Part shown: piece by piece, positions 41,022 through 49,072 of the stretch | Position numbering within the stretch: the first letter of the stretch is position 1 | Layout of the letters: every line of letters begins with the position of its first letter | NCBI GenBank assembly: GCA_963738545.1 | Contig: CAVTXA010000007.1 | Coordinates: 806,001-870,000 of the forward strand | DNA length: 64,000 bases | Direction: 5' to 3' | Source of the DNA: Bog-756 sp963738545 | GTDB taxonomy: Bacteria; Actinomycetota; Acidimicrobiia; Acidimicrobiales; RAAP-2 | Translations under genes and position numbers: made by a program | Notes under the pieces: generated by a model | The model's database searches: none | Seen by the model: only the letters and a program-made list of their open reading frames with translations | Told to the model about the DNA's origin: nothing

Positions 41022-41807
41022 AGAAGGTGGCCGCCAATCAATGGGCTCGCTGATCGTCGAGTCGTCAAGTGCCTGGACTCAAGTAGAGCAGAGACAACGT
41101 CTTGACAATGAGGTTGACGCCCGCGACATCGATGGACTGCCTGTGCGTCGGCACCGCCGGACCTCACTACTTTCGTCCGTCGATCATTTGCAGAGCGGCG
41201 ATCGCACCCACATGCGACCAAACGAGCCTCCGTGGAATCTGATCTGTACTCAAGAACCCTCTCCCCCAAATTGATCCATGAAAACTGTCGCCGTCTCTTC
41301 TCGAGCCCTCGAGACCGTCCCCCACCTAAGTGTCACCATCTGTCGATTCACTTAAGTCGACGTCAATGTCAATTTCCTTGGCGTCAAGTTACCCATACTT
41401 CGCGATCCCGTCAAGGAGCTCATCGAAACTCTCTCGAACGACCCCCGGCTACTCGGACCTGTATCTCCCTCCCGTCCCCGAGACTGGCCTCGCCGGGTTT
41501 TCGTGGCTCTTTGGCGCCGGATGATCGCAGTGAAGCGTCTATCAGCCGCATCAGTCTCGTATCCAGACGTAGATCCCGGGGGTTCTGACAGCCGGCGACG
41601 CGGATGGCATTTCCCAATGTCGCCGAGCCTTGCTGCCTTCGCAGACCTTTCGCATGATGCTGCCTCGCTGAGCCTCGGGCCTCGCGATGCACATCCCACG
41701 CACCCCGCAGGTGCCGCGCGTTAGCGGACGAACGACACCACGTTGCTATCAGGTACTCGAATGGCTAAGGCCCGTTCCGATCGACGATCAGGCCAAAGCT
41801 CACTGCC
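41022..41807. other. Long intergenic region containing operator-like site 6
   Basis: About 785 bp upstream of the permease fusion; frames have no family features. Site 6 at 41351-41372 lies about 330 bp upstream of the permease ATG. The promoter of the transporter operon should be in here; I could not fix its elements. Confidence 0.4.
41351..41372 (-). promoter_or_regulatory. Operator-like site 6
   Basis: On the minus strand TTGACATTGACGTCGACTTA, including the same TTGACA and TGACGTCGA as site 2. It lies about 330 bp upstream of the LivHMG gene. Confidence 0.52.
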
Positions 41808-42293
41808 TCACGCGGTCACTACCTCCTCCAAGCGAACCAGAGTTCGGGTCATCGCTCTTTCCATGTAGCGCCGCGTGCGATCCTTGGCCAAGTTCCGCTT
41901 CGCCTTTTCCGCTTCGCGCGAGATGTCCCACGTCTCCCGCACAAGCGTTCCCTCCTCATCGGGGTGAAGTTCGTACCTCCAGATGCGACCACCCCCCCAT
42001 CGTGCGATCCACTTGATGGTCGAGTATGTCTGCCACGCGATTCGCCGATTCTCTTCGAATTCGACGACCGTGCTCACGGTGGAATACGGAATACCCATCT
42101 TCATGGACATTACAAATGTTGCTCCGAGTTCGAGCCGAACGGGACCAGATTTCGGGGTGCGTACGGCACCTGATCCGTCAATCTCGTGATGACGCGACGG
42201 AGCAGCCAACAGGTCAAAGATCGTTTCGGGTTGCGCCGGAATCCGCCGCTCAATCGTAAGTAAGTCAATGTTCACTTCGGGTCGTCCTGTCAT
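41808..42293 (-). CDS. SRPBCC/START-like ligand-binding protein
   Basis: 161 residues: VNIDLLTIERRIPAQPETIF, then DLLAAPSRHHEIDGSGAVRT, FVMSMKMGIPYSTVSTVVEF, WRYELHPDEEGTLVRETWDI and the long C-terminal helix YMERAMTRTLVRLEEVV. This is the helix-grip fold that binds hydrophobic ligands (SRPBCC). The ATG at 42293 overlaps the stop of the binding-protein gene (ATGA), so the two are coupled. It might act on the same hydrophobic compound. Confidence 0.82.
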   Translation of the reverse strand: MTGRPEVNIDLLTIERRIPAQPETIFDLLAAPSRHHEIDGSGAVRTPKSGPVRLELGATFVMSMKMGIPYSTVSTVVEFEENRRIAWQTYSTIKWIARWGGGRIWRYELHPDEEGTLVRETWDISREAEKAKRNLAKDRTRRYMERAMTRTLVRLEEVVTA

Positions 42294-43693
42294 TTGAACG
42301 GCGCATTGAACTTGGGGCTCGACACCCGCCAGCACTTGCAGGATGCCAAAAAGGCGATCGGTCGCCAGTAGCTCTGGCCATGCGCACCACCCGGCGGGAT
42401 GGCCGAAAAATCGATGGGGCCGCTGGGGTACGGGAAGCTGATAGTCCCGATCGAATGCATGGCGGGCGCCAAGGCCTCAGATTGAAGGTGCGATGCATGA
42501 TCAAGAAGCGCCTTTGTGAACCAGAGGTAACTACAAGCCGCACCGCCATACCCATCTGGCTGTTTCAGGAGCGGAAGCTGTCCAAGCCTAGTGAAGATGG
42601 CGTTGCATTTCGCTGTACTCGCGTCGGTCTTATAGCCCGGTGTAGTTTGCTCGCCAACGCCCGAACTCACGATGTCGATCGCTCCGTTGAAGTTGGCTAG
42701 ATTCGGAGCATCTGATGCGGCCGCCGGCGTCGTTGGAAAACTGTCATCGACAAGTAAGTACTTAGGTTTGTAATGCTGTTGTTGAGCGATTTGAGTGAAT
42801 CCACCGAGCCCCGCAAAGTCAATTTCGGTAACGTCCGTGACACCGGCGTTCTTGAATGAAAGAACTGCCTGCTGGATCGATGCGGGAGTATCTTGTAACC
42901 CCGCCGGACAACCCAAACTAAAGGTCACGATCTTGCTGTTCGAAACCCCGGCCTTTTTGAGATAGGTCCGCTCCGCCGTCTCTTCCGCTGGATTGCAGGA
43001 GTGATACACCACCCCGATCTTTCGGAATCCCTTGCGGGGGCTGAAATAGCCGAGCTGGTCCAAACCCAGAATTCCGTTTCGGATGATGTCGTCCTGGACG
43101 TCATTAATTGCCAGATAGAAAGGATGATATTTGGTCAGCTCGTCTTGAGTCAGATACTTCGATGCCAATGCAATCTTGTGTTCTGGGATGCAAGCGCTGG
43201 CTCCTAGGCTTGTTAGCACTCCAACATCGAGGACAAGCAGCGGTTGACTGTTGGCGATTGCGAGACATTCCTGCTGCGCATTCGCCGCGTCGAGCGGGTT
43301 GACTCGGTAGAAGTGGAGGGCAAGGCTTCGGCAGCCGGCTCCTCCAGAGGCGTTGATGCTTTGGGCCACATCGGTCCAGTCAGTCTCTTGCACCTCGGCC
43401 GAAGGGAGTCCAAGAGTGGCGTTAGTCACCACTCCATGTACGTCAACGATTGTTACCGCGATGTTGGCTCGAGTCGACGAGACTCCCCTGCCTGTCGCCG
43501 GGCAGTGTTGCGCGGCCAACGTGTAACTACTCCGATTGATTACAGTCCGGAACATGGCCGGCTGCGATGTGTGAGACGAGCTCGGCCATAGCCCCAGCAT
43601 CACGGCAACCACCAGTGCTGACGACACGGCGCTTCCGTAACGCAACAGCACCGCAAATCTTCTCCGGTTCGGAGCGTGCAAGAGAACCTTCAC
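42290..43693 (-). CDS. Periplasmic-type substrate-binding protein of a Liv-like ABC transporter (paralogue 3)
   Basis: 467 residues. Signal segment YGSAVSSALVVAVMLGLWPS. The body shares VVTNATLGLPSAEVQET, YRVNPLDAANAQQECLAIAN, LDQLGYFSPRKGFRKIGVVY, LKQPDGYGGAACSYLWFTKA and the end CKCWRVSSPKFN with the other two copies. No permease gene is adjacent; it is coupled to an SRPBCC gene. It may use the permease at 38106. Confidence 0.85.
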   Translation of the reverse strand: MKVLLHAPNRRRFAVLLRYGSAVSSALVVAVMLGLWPSSSHTSQPAMFRTVINRSSYTLAAQHCPATGRGVSSTRANIAVTIVDVHGVVTNATLGLPSAEVQETDWTDVAQSINASGGAGCRSLALHFYRVNPLDAANAQQECLAIANSQPLLVLDVGVLTSLGASACIPEHKIALASKYLTQDELTKYHPFYLAINDVQDDIIRNGILGLDQLGYFSPRKGFRKIGVVYHSCNPAEETAERTYLKKAGVSNSKIVTFSLGCPAGLQDTPASIQQAVLSFKNAGVTDVTEIDFAGLGGFTQIAQQQHYKPKYLLVDDSFPTTPAAASDAPNLANFNGAIDIVSSGVGEQTTPGYKTDASTAKCNAIFTRLGQLPLLKQPDGYGGAACSYLWFTKALLDHASHLQSEALAPAMHSIGTISFPYPSGPIDFSAIPPGGAHGQSYWRPIAFLASCKCWRVSSPKFNAPFK

Positions 43694-44315
43694 TACGCCT
43701 CCTTTGAAACGTTGTGGATACCTGAAACGGTGCGGACACGATCCACGAAGAATTGCCGCCCAAGAACCAAGAGTTATTCAGGCTTCGACAAATGAGTCGG
43801 GCGCGACCGAATGGCATCGAGACCCGCCGACGAGGCCCGCCGCGACAGATTCCCATGATCCACCACGCCGCCCGTCGTCCTGAAACGGATAGCGCCAGTT
43901 GCCGATGCTCCTGCCGTTACCGAACACTCGCTTAGACATTCGTCTGATCATGGGCAATTCCGACGTCGAAGCGAAATCTGGAAGCCATCCCCCTTGGCTC
44001 ATTAGTGGGAGAGATGTCTCCTCGCCGCTTGGCAAAGTAACAAACATTGACGTCGATATCAACTGCCTTCTCAGATTGATGAAGAGCAGCACTCTGCGGT
44101 CGAGTAGGGCTTGGGAGTGCTGGTCGGGTGGCGGACTACGCATCCTGAATCTGCACGTAGAACCGTCACCCGGAACGACACCTCGAGTAGGAGCAATGCC
44201 CACCGCTCCACTAGCGGCTCAGGCGAGTTCAGCTCCTCCTATTCGAAAGTACGGGCAGGTCGAATTGCGTCGTGGCAACTCCTCGCCCGCAATCGTCGTA
44301 TCGATAAGGACCCGA
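43694..44315. other. Long intergenic region containing operator-like site 7
   Basis: About 620 bp without a convincing gene. A 141-codon minus frame (44203-43778) has no family features. Site 7 lies about 350 bp upstream of the binding-protein start. Confidence 0.4.
44047..44062 (+). promoter_or_regulatory. Operator-like site 7
   Basis: TTGACGTCGATATCAA, the best match to the consensus TTGACGTCRAYWTCAA. Confidence 0.62.
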
Positions 44316-45086
44316 TCATGAAGCCGCAACAATCTCCGCCACGAGTTCGGCTACCACCTCTCCGGCACGCTCTCCGAGGTGGGTATGGTCGACGAGGAGG
44401 GCCAGCCCGTTTCGGTCACTTACTTCCTCCCAGCTGCGATGAAACACGAGGTGTAGGACTTGGGCCTTCATCACCGGCCAGACCTTCGCCCGGTACGGGG
44501 GAGGATTGTGACCGGCTGGCAGAAGCGAAACGAGCCGGTCGTGTAGGGGCAGGCACGGCACACCATGCTCTGCGGCAACGGCGTACAAGGCCTCGTTGAA
44601 CTGATTGATTCGTTCGTTTGTCTCACTGTGAATGTCCTCGCCCATAATCGGTATGTCGATAACCGCAATCCGGGCATGGGTTTCGTCCTGCAGGCGCCGA
44701 AGGATCGCAGAAACATTTGCGACATACCACTCAAGAGTCGGGATTCGATCAATGCCCTTTAGTCGCAACAGCAATCGCGGAAGCCACGAAAACGACTCAG
44801 CGGCCACGTCATTGGTGCCGATCATGAGTGTGACGATGTCCGGATCACACTGAACGACCGCATCGAGCCGCTGCAACGCGTTCCACGACAGGTCACCAGC
44901 TACACCGGCATTGATGACCTGCACCCCCTTAGGTCCGACTCGTTCCCGTAGCATCGCGACCCAGTCCGCGCTGCCCACTCCTTCCGTAATGCTGTCGCCG
45001 ACGCAGGCCACGATGGTCGACATTCCCGAGGTCCGTCCATCGCGCAAGAACGCCTTCGTCGTACCCCGCCGGGTATCTCGATCCAT
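44316..45086 (-). CDS. SGNH/GDSL-family hydrolase
   Basis: About 256 residues. Blocks STIVACVGDSITEGVGSADW (Ser nucleophile), VQVINAGVAGDLSWNA, VTLMIGTNDVAAESFSWL (block III) and LLVDHTHLGERAGEVVAELV (Asp/His). It resembles SGNH hydrolases acting on esters or acetyl groups. Several in-frame starts exist; 45086 follows a GAGAGAG stretch, while 45023 (MSTIVACVGDS) would begin directly at the fold. It lies 219 bp after the amidohydrolase. Confidence 0.83.
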   Translation of the reverse strand: MDRDTRRGTTKAFLRDGRTSGMSTIVACVGDSITEGVGSADWVAMLRERVGPKGVQVINAGVAGDLSWNALQRLDAVVQCDPDIVTLMIGTNDVAAESFSWLPRLLLRLKGIDRIPTLEWYVANVSAILRRLQDETHARIAVIDIPIMGEDIHSETNERINQFNEALYAVAAEHGVPCLPLHDRLVSLLPAGHNPPPYRAKVWPVMKAQVLHLVFHRSWEEVSDRNGLALLVDHTHLGERAGEVVAELVAEIVAAS

Positions 45087-45305
45087 CACTCTCTCTTCTG
45101 ACATTTGCATTGCGATTTGTCGGACCCACAGAACTGCCGTCGGGGTGAACGATGAACCACCACCAAAAACACCTCACAAACTCTCGTTAGATGACCGTCA
45201 GGCTGCACCACTAACCCGCCCATGACCGTCACCTCTTCAGTCTCGTGCGTTTCATGACCTGCACCCGAGGTGGCCAACGAGGTAGTCGGTGCAGCATCGA
45301 ATACA

Positions 45306-46577
45306 TCATGATCTGACGATCCCGATTCCTGCAGCTTCGTTTCGCTCTCGCCATTCAGACCGGGACATTCGAGCAGTGTCCACGTCGCCGGCGAGTTCTC
45401 GCAGAGCTCCGACCGTCGATTGCTCCTTCGGCACCTGAACAAACGGGTCCCAGTCGAAGAATCGCAGGCTGTTCTCATAGGTAATCCGGTTGATCTCGTC
45501 GTCCTTGCAACCCGCCGCCTGAAATTCGTCCCAGGCATATTCCGGCGACTTCGGCCACGTGGTGTCCGTGTGGGGGTAGTCGCACTCCCACGCGATGACC
45601 TCTGTGCCGATGACATCGCGAAGTCGTAGTCCGGACGGATCAGTGATGAAGCAAGCCAAGAAATGCTCACGAAAGACCTCCGAGGGCAGCCGACCGCCGA
45701 AGTCGTTGTCAATCCAGGTCTGGTTAGTGAAATGGCGATCGATACGGTCCAGATACGTAGGAATCCACCCGATTCCTCCTTCAGACAGGGCTACCCTCAG
45801 AGTAGGAAACTTACGAAGGGTCGGTCCGAAGAGCAGGTCTTGCGCTGTGAGCATCGTCAACTGTGTTGGCACCACGATGTGGTGGTCGATCGGCGCCTCA
45901 GGAGCCAACTCGATCAGGCCGGAGGCGCCACCGATGTGCAGACAGAGCACCATGTTGTGGTCGACGATCGCTTTGAGCATCGGGTCCCAATGACCGGACA
46001 GGAAACTCGGCCAGCCTTGGGAGTGGGGTGCCTCCAAAAAGCTGATCCCTCGGCATCCCTTTGCCGCAATTCGATCAACTTCCTTCACTGCTTCCTCGAC
46101 GTCCCACATCGGAACGATTCCCAAAGGAATGAACCTGCCCGGATAGGCGGCGCACCACTCGTCAATATGCCAATCGTTGTAGGCCCGAAGCATGATCAAC
46201 GACAGCTCCTTGTCGGCCGCCTCCGTAAAGGTCCGGGCATTGAAGCCCGCCATGGTGGGGAAGCACATAGAGGCCAGCACTCCGTTGACATTCATGTCCC
46301 TGACCCTCTCATGGACATCGAAGCATCCAGGTCGAAGTTCGCAAAACGATCCGGGGTTGAAGCCCCATTCCTCGCGAGGCCAGCCAACCGTTGCCGCCAT
46401 TCCGAACGGAGTGGAAGTCGACTCACCTTGAAACGTCCACTCGTCGATGCCGTCCTCACTGCGAACGATTCTCGGTGCCTGATCGCGCCACTTGTCCGGT
46501 ACGTGGTTGACATACATATCGGGAGGCTCGATCGAGTGATCGTCGATGCTTACAAGGATCATGTCGTTCATCTGCAT
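45306..46577 (-). CDS. Amidohydrolase-2 family metal-dependent hydrolase
   Basis: 423 residues. N-terminal metal-ligand region MILVSIDDHSIEPPDMYVNH; C-terminal acid in TEVIAWECDYPHTDTTWPKS. TIM-barrel members of this group include decarboxylases and hydrolases of aromatic or ring-cleavage compounds. MQMND at 46577 follows AAGGGA by 6 bases. The longer 751-codon frame runs through the neighbouring dehydrogenase in the wrong frame and is not the gene. The gene lies 35 bp after the acyl-CoA dehydrogenase. Confidence 0.88.
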   Translation of the reverse strand: MQMNDMILVSIDDHSIEPPDMYVNHVPDKWRDQAPRIVRSEDGIDEWTFQGESTSTPFGMAATVGWPREEWGFNPGSFCELRPGCFDVHERVRDMNVNGVLASMCFPTMAGFNARTFTEAADKELSLIMLRAYNDWHIDEWCAAYPGRFIPLGIVPMWDVEEAVKEVDRIAAKGCRGISFLEAPHSQGWPSFLSGHWDPMLKAIVDHNMVLCLHIGGASGLIELAPEAPIDHHIVVPTQLTMLTAQDLLFGPTLRKFPTLRVALSEGGIGWIPTYLDRIDRHFTNQTWIDNDFGGRLPSEVFREHFLACFITDPSGLRLRDVIGTEVIAWECDYPHTDTTWPKSPEYAWDEFQAAGCKDDEINRITYENSLRFFDWDPFVQVPKEQSTVGALRELAGDVDTARMSRSEWRERNEAAGIGIVRS

Positions 46578-46612
46578 GGCTTGTCCCTTCACTATTCGCT
46601 TGAAAACTGCAT

Positions 46613-47926
46613 TCACCCACGGGTGGTGGCGCTGCGGGGCACGTCCCGGAAGGCCACGTCCCGGTCCTGGGAGCGCTCCCGGGGCATGCCGAGAACCCGC
46701 TCGCTGATCACGTTGCGGGCCATCTCGGTGGTGCCGCCGCCGATGCAGGACACCTGGCGCATGAGGAAGTCCGACCCGGCGAAGGCCAGTTCGCCGTCGT
46801 CCTCGGTCCAGGCCGCCCCGGCCGCCCCGGCGATCTCGAAGTTGATGCTGCGGACCCGGGCCGAGGTGGTCCCGGTGAACAGGCGGCCGATGGCCGCCGA
46901 CTGGTCGGGCATGGCCCCGGTGGTGATCCCCTCGCCCACCCGGCGTCGGAGGTGGCGGTCGACCACCTCGAGCATGTGGGCCTCCCCCACCAGGTCCCGC
47001 ACGTAGGGGTCGTCCAGGCGTCCGGCATCCCGGGCCACGGCGGTGACGGGCTTGTCGCCGCCGCCGTGGCTCATCCCGGCCGGGATGGTGACCAGCGGTG
47101 AGTTGGTGAGCATGCGCTCGTGGAACATCCAGCGGGTCCCGACCGTCCAGCCGTCGTCGATGTCCCCCACCCGATCGGAGTCGGGCACCCGGACGTCGGT
47201 CAGGAACTCCTGGCAGAACTCCTTGGAGCCGTTGAGCATCTCGATGCGGTGGACGTCGAGGCCGGGCTGGCGGATGGGCAGGATGAACACGGTGAGGCCC
47301 CGGTGCTTGGGGACGTCCCAGTTGGTCCGGGCCAGGCACAGGCCCCAGTCCGACCACCAGGCCCCCGTCGTCCAGATCTTGGAGCCGTTGAGCACCCATT
47401 CCTCGCCGTCTTGGACGGCGCTGGTCAGCGCGGCAGCCACGTCCGACCCGCCGCTGGGCTCGGAGAGGAACTGCATCCAGATCTCCTCGCCCCGCAGGAT
47501 GGCCGGGATGTGGGCCTGCTTCTGCTCCTCGGTGCCGAAGTCCAACAGGACGGCCGCGCACGGCGAGAAGGTGGGGGCCTGGAGCCGGGACGGGTACTCG
47601 AAGCCGGCCAGCTCCTGGTTGAGGGTGCGCTGGTGGTCGCGGGTGAGTCCCTGGCCGCCGTACTGGGTGGGGAAGCAGATGCCGGCGAGTCCGGCGTCGA
47701 ACAAGAGGCGCTGGACCTCGCGCTCCCGGGCCACCGCTTCGAGTTCCTCTGCGTCGGTGCGCTCATTGCGCAGCGGGCCGACCATGGTGTCGGGGTCGGC
47801 CGGGCGCAGATTGGCCCGGACGAAGGCCCGGGCCCGGGCCCGGAAGCTCTCGAGGTCCTCCATGTCGGTGTTGTCCCCTTTGCTCCCCGTGGTGTCCCGG
47901 TGGTCCGTGTTGTCCTGGATGCTCAT
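46613..47926 (-). CDS. Acyl-CoA dehydrogenase family protein (FadE-like), larger subunit type
   Basis: 437 residues. N-terminal helices LESFRARARAFVRANLRPAD, the flavin/substrate segments LAGICFPTQYGGQGLTRDHQ and EIWMQFLSEPSGGSDVAAAL, NGSKIWTTGAWWSDWGLCLA, and the C-terminal IGGGTTEMARNVISERVLGM. It oxidises an acyl-CoA to the enoyl-CoA. The ATG overlaps the stop of the upstream dehydrogenase gene (ATGA). The pair may form a heteromeric enzyme as known for mycobacterial ChsE/FadE steroid enzymes. The region is visibly richer in G and C than the genes around it. Confidence 0.92.
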   Translation of the reverse strand: MSIQDNTDHRDTTGSKGDNTDMEDLESFRARARAFVRANLRPADPDTMVGPLRNERTDAEELEAVAREREVQRLLFDAGLAGICFPTQYGGQGLTRDHQRTLNQELAGFEYPSRLQAPTFSPCAAVLLDFGTEEQKQAHIPAILRGEEIWMQFLSEPSGGSDVAAALTSAVQDGEEWVLNGSKIWTTGAWWSDWGLCLARTNWDVPKHRGLTVFILPIRQPGLDVHRIEMLNGSKEFCQEFLTDVRVPDSDRVGDIDDGWTVGTRWMFHERMLTNSPLVTIPAGMSHGGGDKPVTAVARDAGRLDDPYVRDLVGEAHMLEVVDRHLRRRVGEGITTGAMPDQSAAIGRLFTGTTSARVRSINFEIAGAAGAAWTEDDGELAFAGSDFLMRQVSCIGGGTTEMARNVISERVLGMPRERSQDRDVAFRDVPRSATTRG

Positions 47927-49056
47927 GCCCGCTGCTCCCGGGCTTCGACGATGTCGCAGATGCGCTGGCGGTGGTCGGCCGGCGTACCGAAGAGGGCCCG
48001 GTCGAGGGTGTGGCGACGGAGGTAGAGGTGGAGGTCGTGCTCGAAGGTGACGCCGATCCCGCCGTGGATCTGGACGCAGTCCTGGAGGAGCTCGCTGCCG
48101 TAGTCGCCGATGAACGCCTTGGCCGTGCTCAACAGCTCGGCGGCGTGGGCCGCGCCCTCGGCCGCAGCCCGGGTGGCCGAGTCGCTGATGGCGTGTCCGG
48201 CCTCGAGCCAGGTCTTCATGTCGGCGAACCGGTGCTTCAGCTCCTGGTACGAGGCGAGGGGGCGGCCGAACGAGTAGCGGTCGAAGGCCCACTCGACGGT
48301 CATGTCGAAGGCGGCCTGCATGGCCCCGACCGACTCGGCGCAGTTGAGGGCCAGGGCCCACTCGAGTTGGCGGGCCACCTGGCCGTCGGCGGAGCCCGGA
48401 CTCCCCACGAGGGCGGCCACAGGCAGCCGGACCTCCTCGAAGCGGACAGCAGAGAACCGCCGGGTCATGTCGACGGTCTCCATGGGGGAGATGGTGACCC
48501 CGGGAGTGCCCGCCGGGACCAGGACCTGGGTCAGTCCCTCCCCGGTACGGCCGGTCACCAGCAGGTGGTCGGCCACCGCCGCCGACTCGACGGGTCGCTT
48601 GACCCCGTTCAGCACCACCTCGTCGCCGTCCAGGCGGATCTCGAGGGCGACGCTCCCCAGGCGGTCATGGGGAACCGGCTCGGCGAGGCACCAGGTGGCG
48701 AGGGACGTTCCGGCTACCAGGCCCTCGATCACCCCGGCGTCATGGTCGGAGTCCGACAGGGCGGCCGCCACCACGTTGGCCACGGCCAGAGGGCCGGGGG
48801 CGGCGTGGCGACCGAACTCGTAGGCCACGAGGGTGAGGTCGACGAGGCCGTGCTCCCCGATGGAACCCCCGCCGTGGTCCTCGCCCACCAGGAGGGAGGT
48901 CCAGCCCAACTCGGCACCCCGGCGCCAGTACTGGCGGTCGAAGCCCACCGGGTCCTCACGGAGTCGCCGGAGCTCACCGACGGGGACGAGCTCGTCGAGC
49001 AGCTTCGCCGTGGTCTCCGTGAAGAGTTCCTGGTCGGAACTCAGGGCCAGCAGCAT
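47923..49056 (-). CDS. Acyl-CoA dehydrogenase family protein (FadE-like), smaller subunit type
   Basis: 377 residues. MLLALSSDQELFTETTAKLL, then DELVPVGELRRLREDPVGFD, TSLLVGEDHGGGSIGEHGLV, VEWAFDRYSFGRPLASYQEL, and QIHGGIGVTFEHDLHLYLRR near the end. The C-terminal H-G-G-I-G-x-T-x-E-H-D-x-H-L-Y-L-R-R is typical of the ChsE-type partner. It lies 16 bp after the ligase and overlaps the next dehydrogenase by 4 bases, so a heteromeric FadE is likely. Catalytic residue assignment is not certain. Confidence 0.9.
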   Translation of the reverse strand: MLLALSSDQELFTETTAKLLDELVPVGELRRLREDPVGFDRQYWRRGAELGWTSLLVGEDHGGGSIGEHGLVDLTLVAYEFGRHAAPGPLAVANVVAAALSDSDHDAGVIEGLVAGTSLATWCLAEPVPHDRLGSVALEIRLDGDEVVLNGVKRPVESAAVADHLLVTGRTGEGLTQVLVPAGTPGVTISPMETVDMTRRFSAVRFEEVRLPVAALVGSPGSADGQVARQLEWALALNCAESVGAMQAAFDMTVEWAFDRYSFGRPLASYQELKHRFADMKTWLEAGHAISDSATRAAAEGAAHAAELLSTAKAFIGDYGSELLQDCVQIHGGIGVTFEHDLHLYLRRHTLDRALFGTPADHRQRICDIVEAREQRA

Positions 49057-49072
49057 GGGTCTTCTCCACTCA

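Noticed and set aside
39493..41037. A 514-codon minus-strand frame overlapping the permease fusion
   Set aside because: It is the permease gene read in another frame; it shows no family features, while the 971-codon frame has permease and ATPase motifs.
43778..44203. A 141-codon gene in the region upstream of the binding protein
   Set aside because: No family features, arginine- and serine-rich composition typical of a shadow frame, and it overlaps operator-like site 7.
45306..47561. A 751-residue protein ending in the amidohydrolase
   Set aside because: Its N-terminal half is proline- and arginine-rich out-of-frame translation of the acyl-CoA dehydrogenase gene; a ribosome-binding site lies before 46577.
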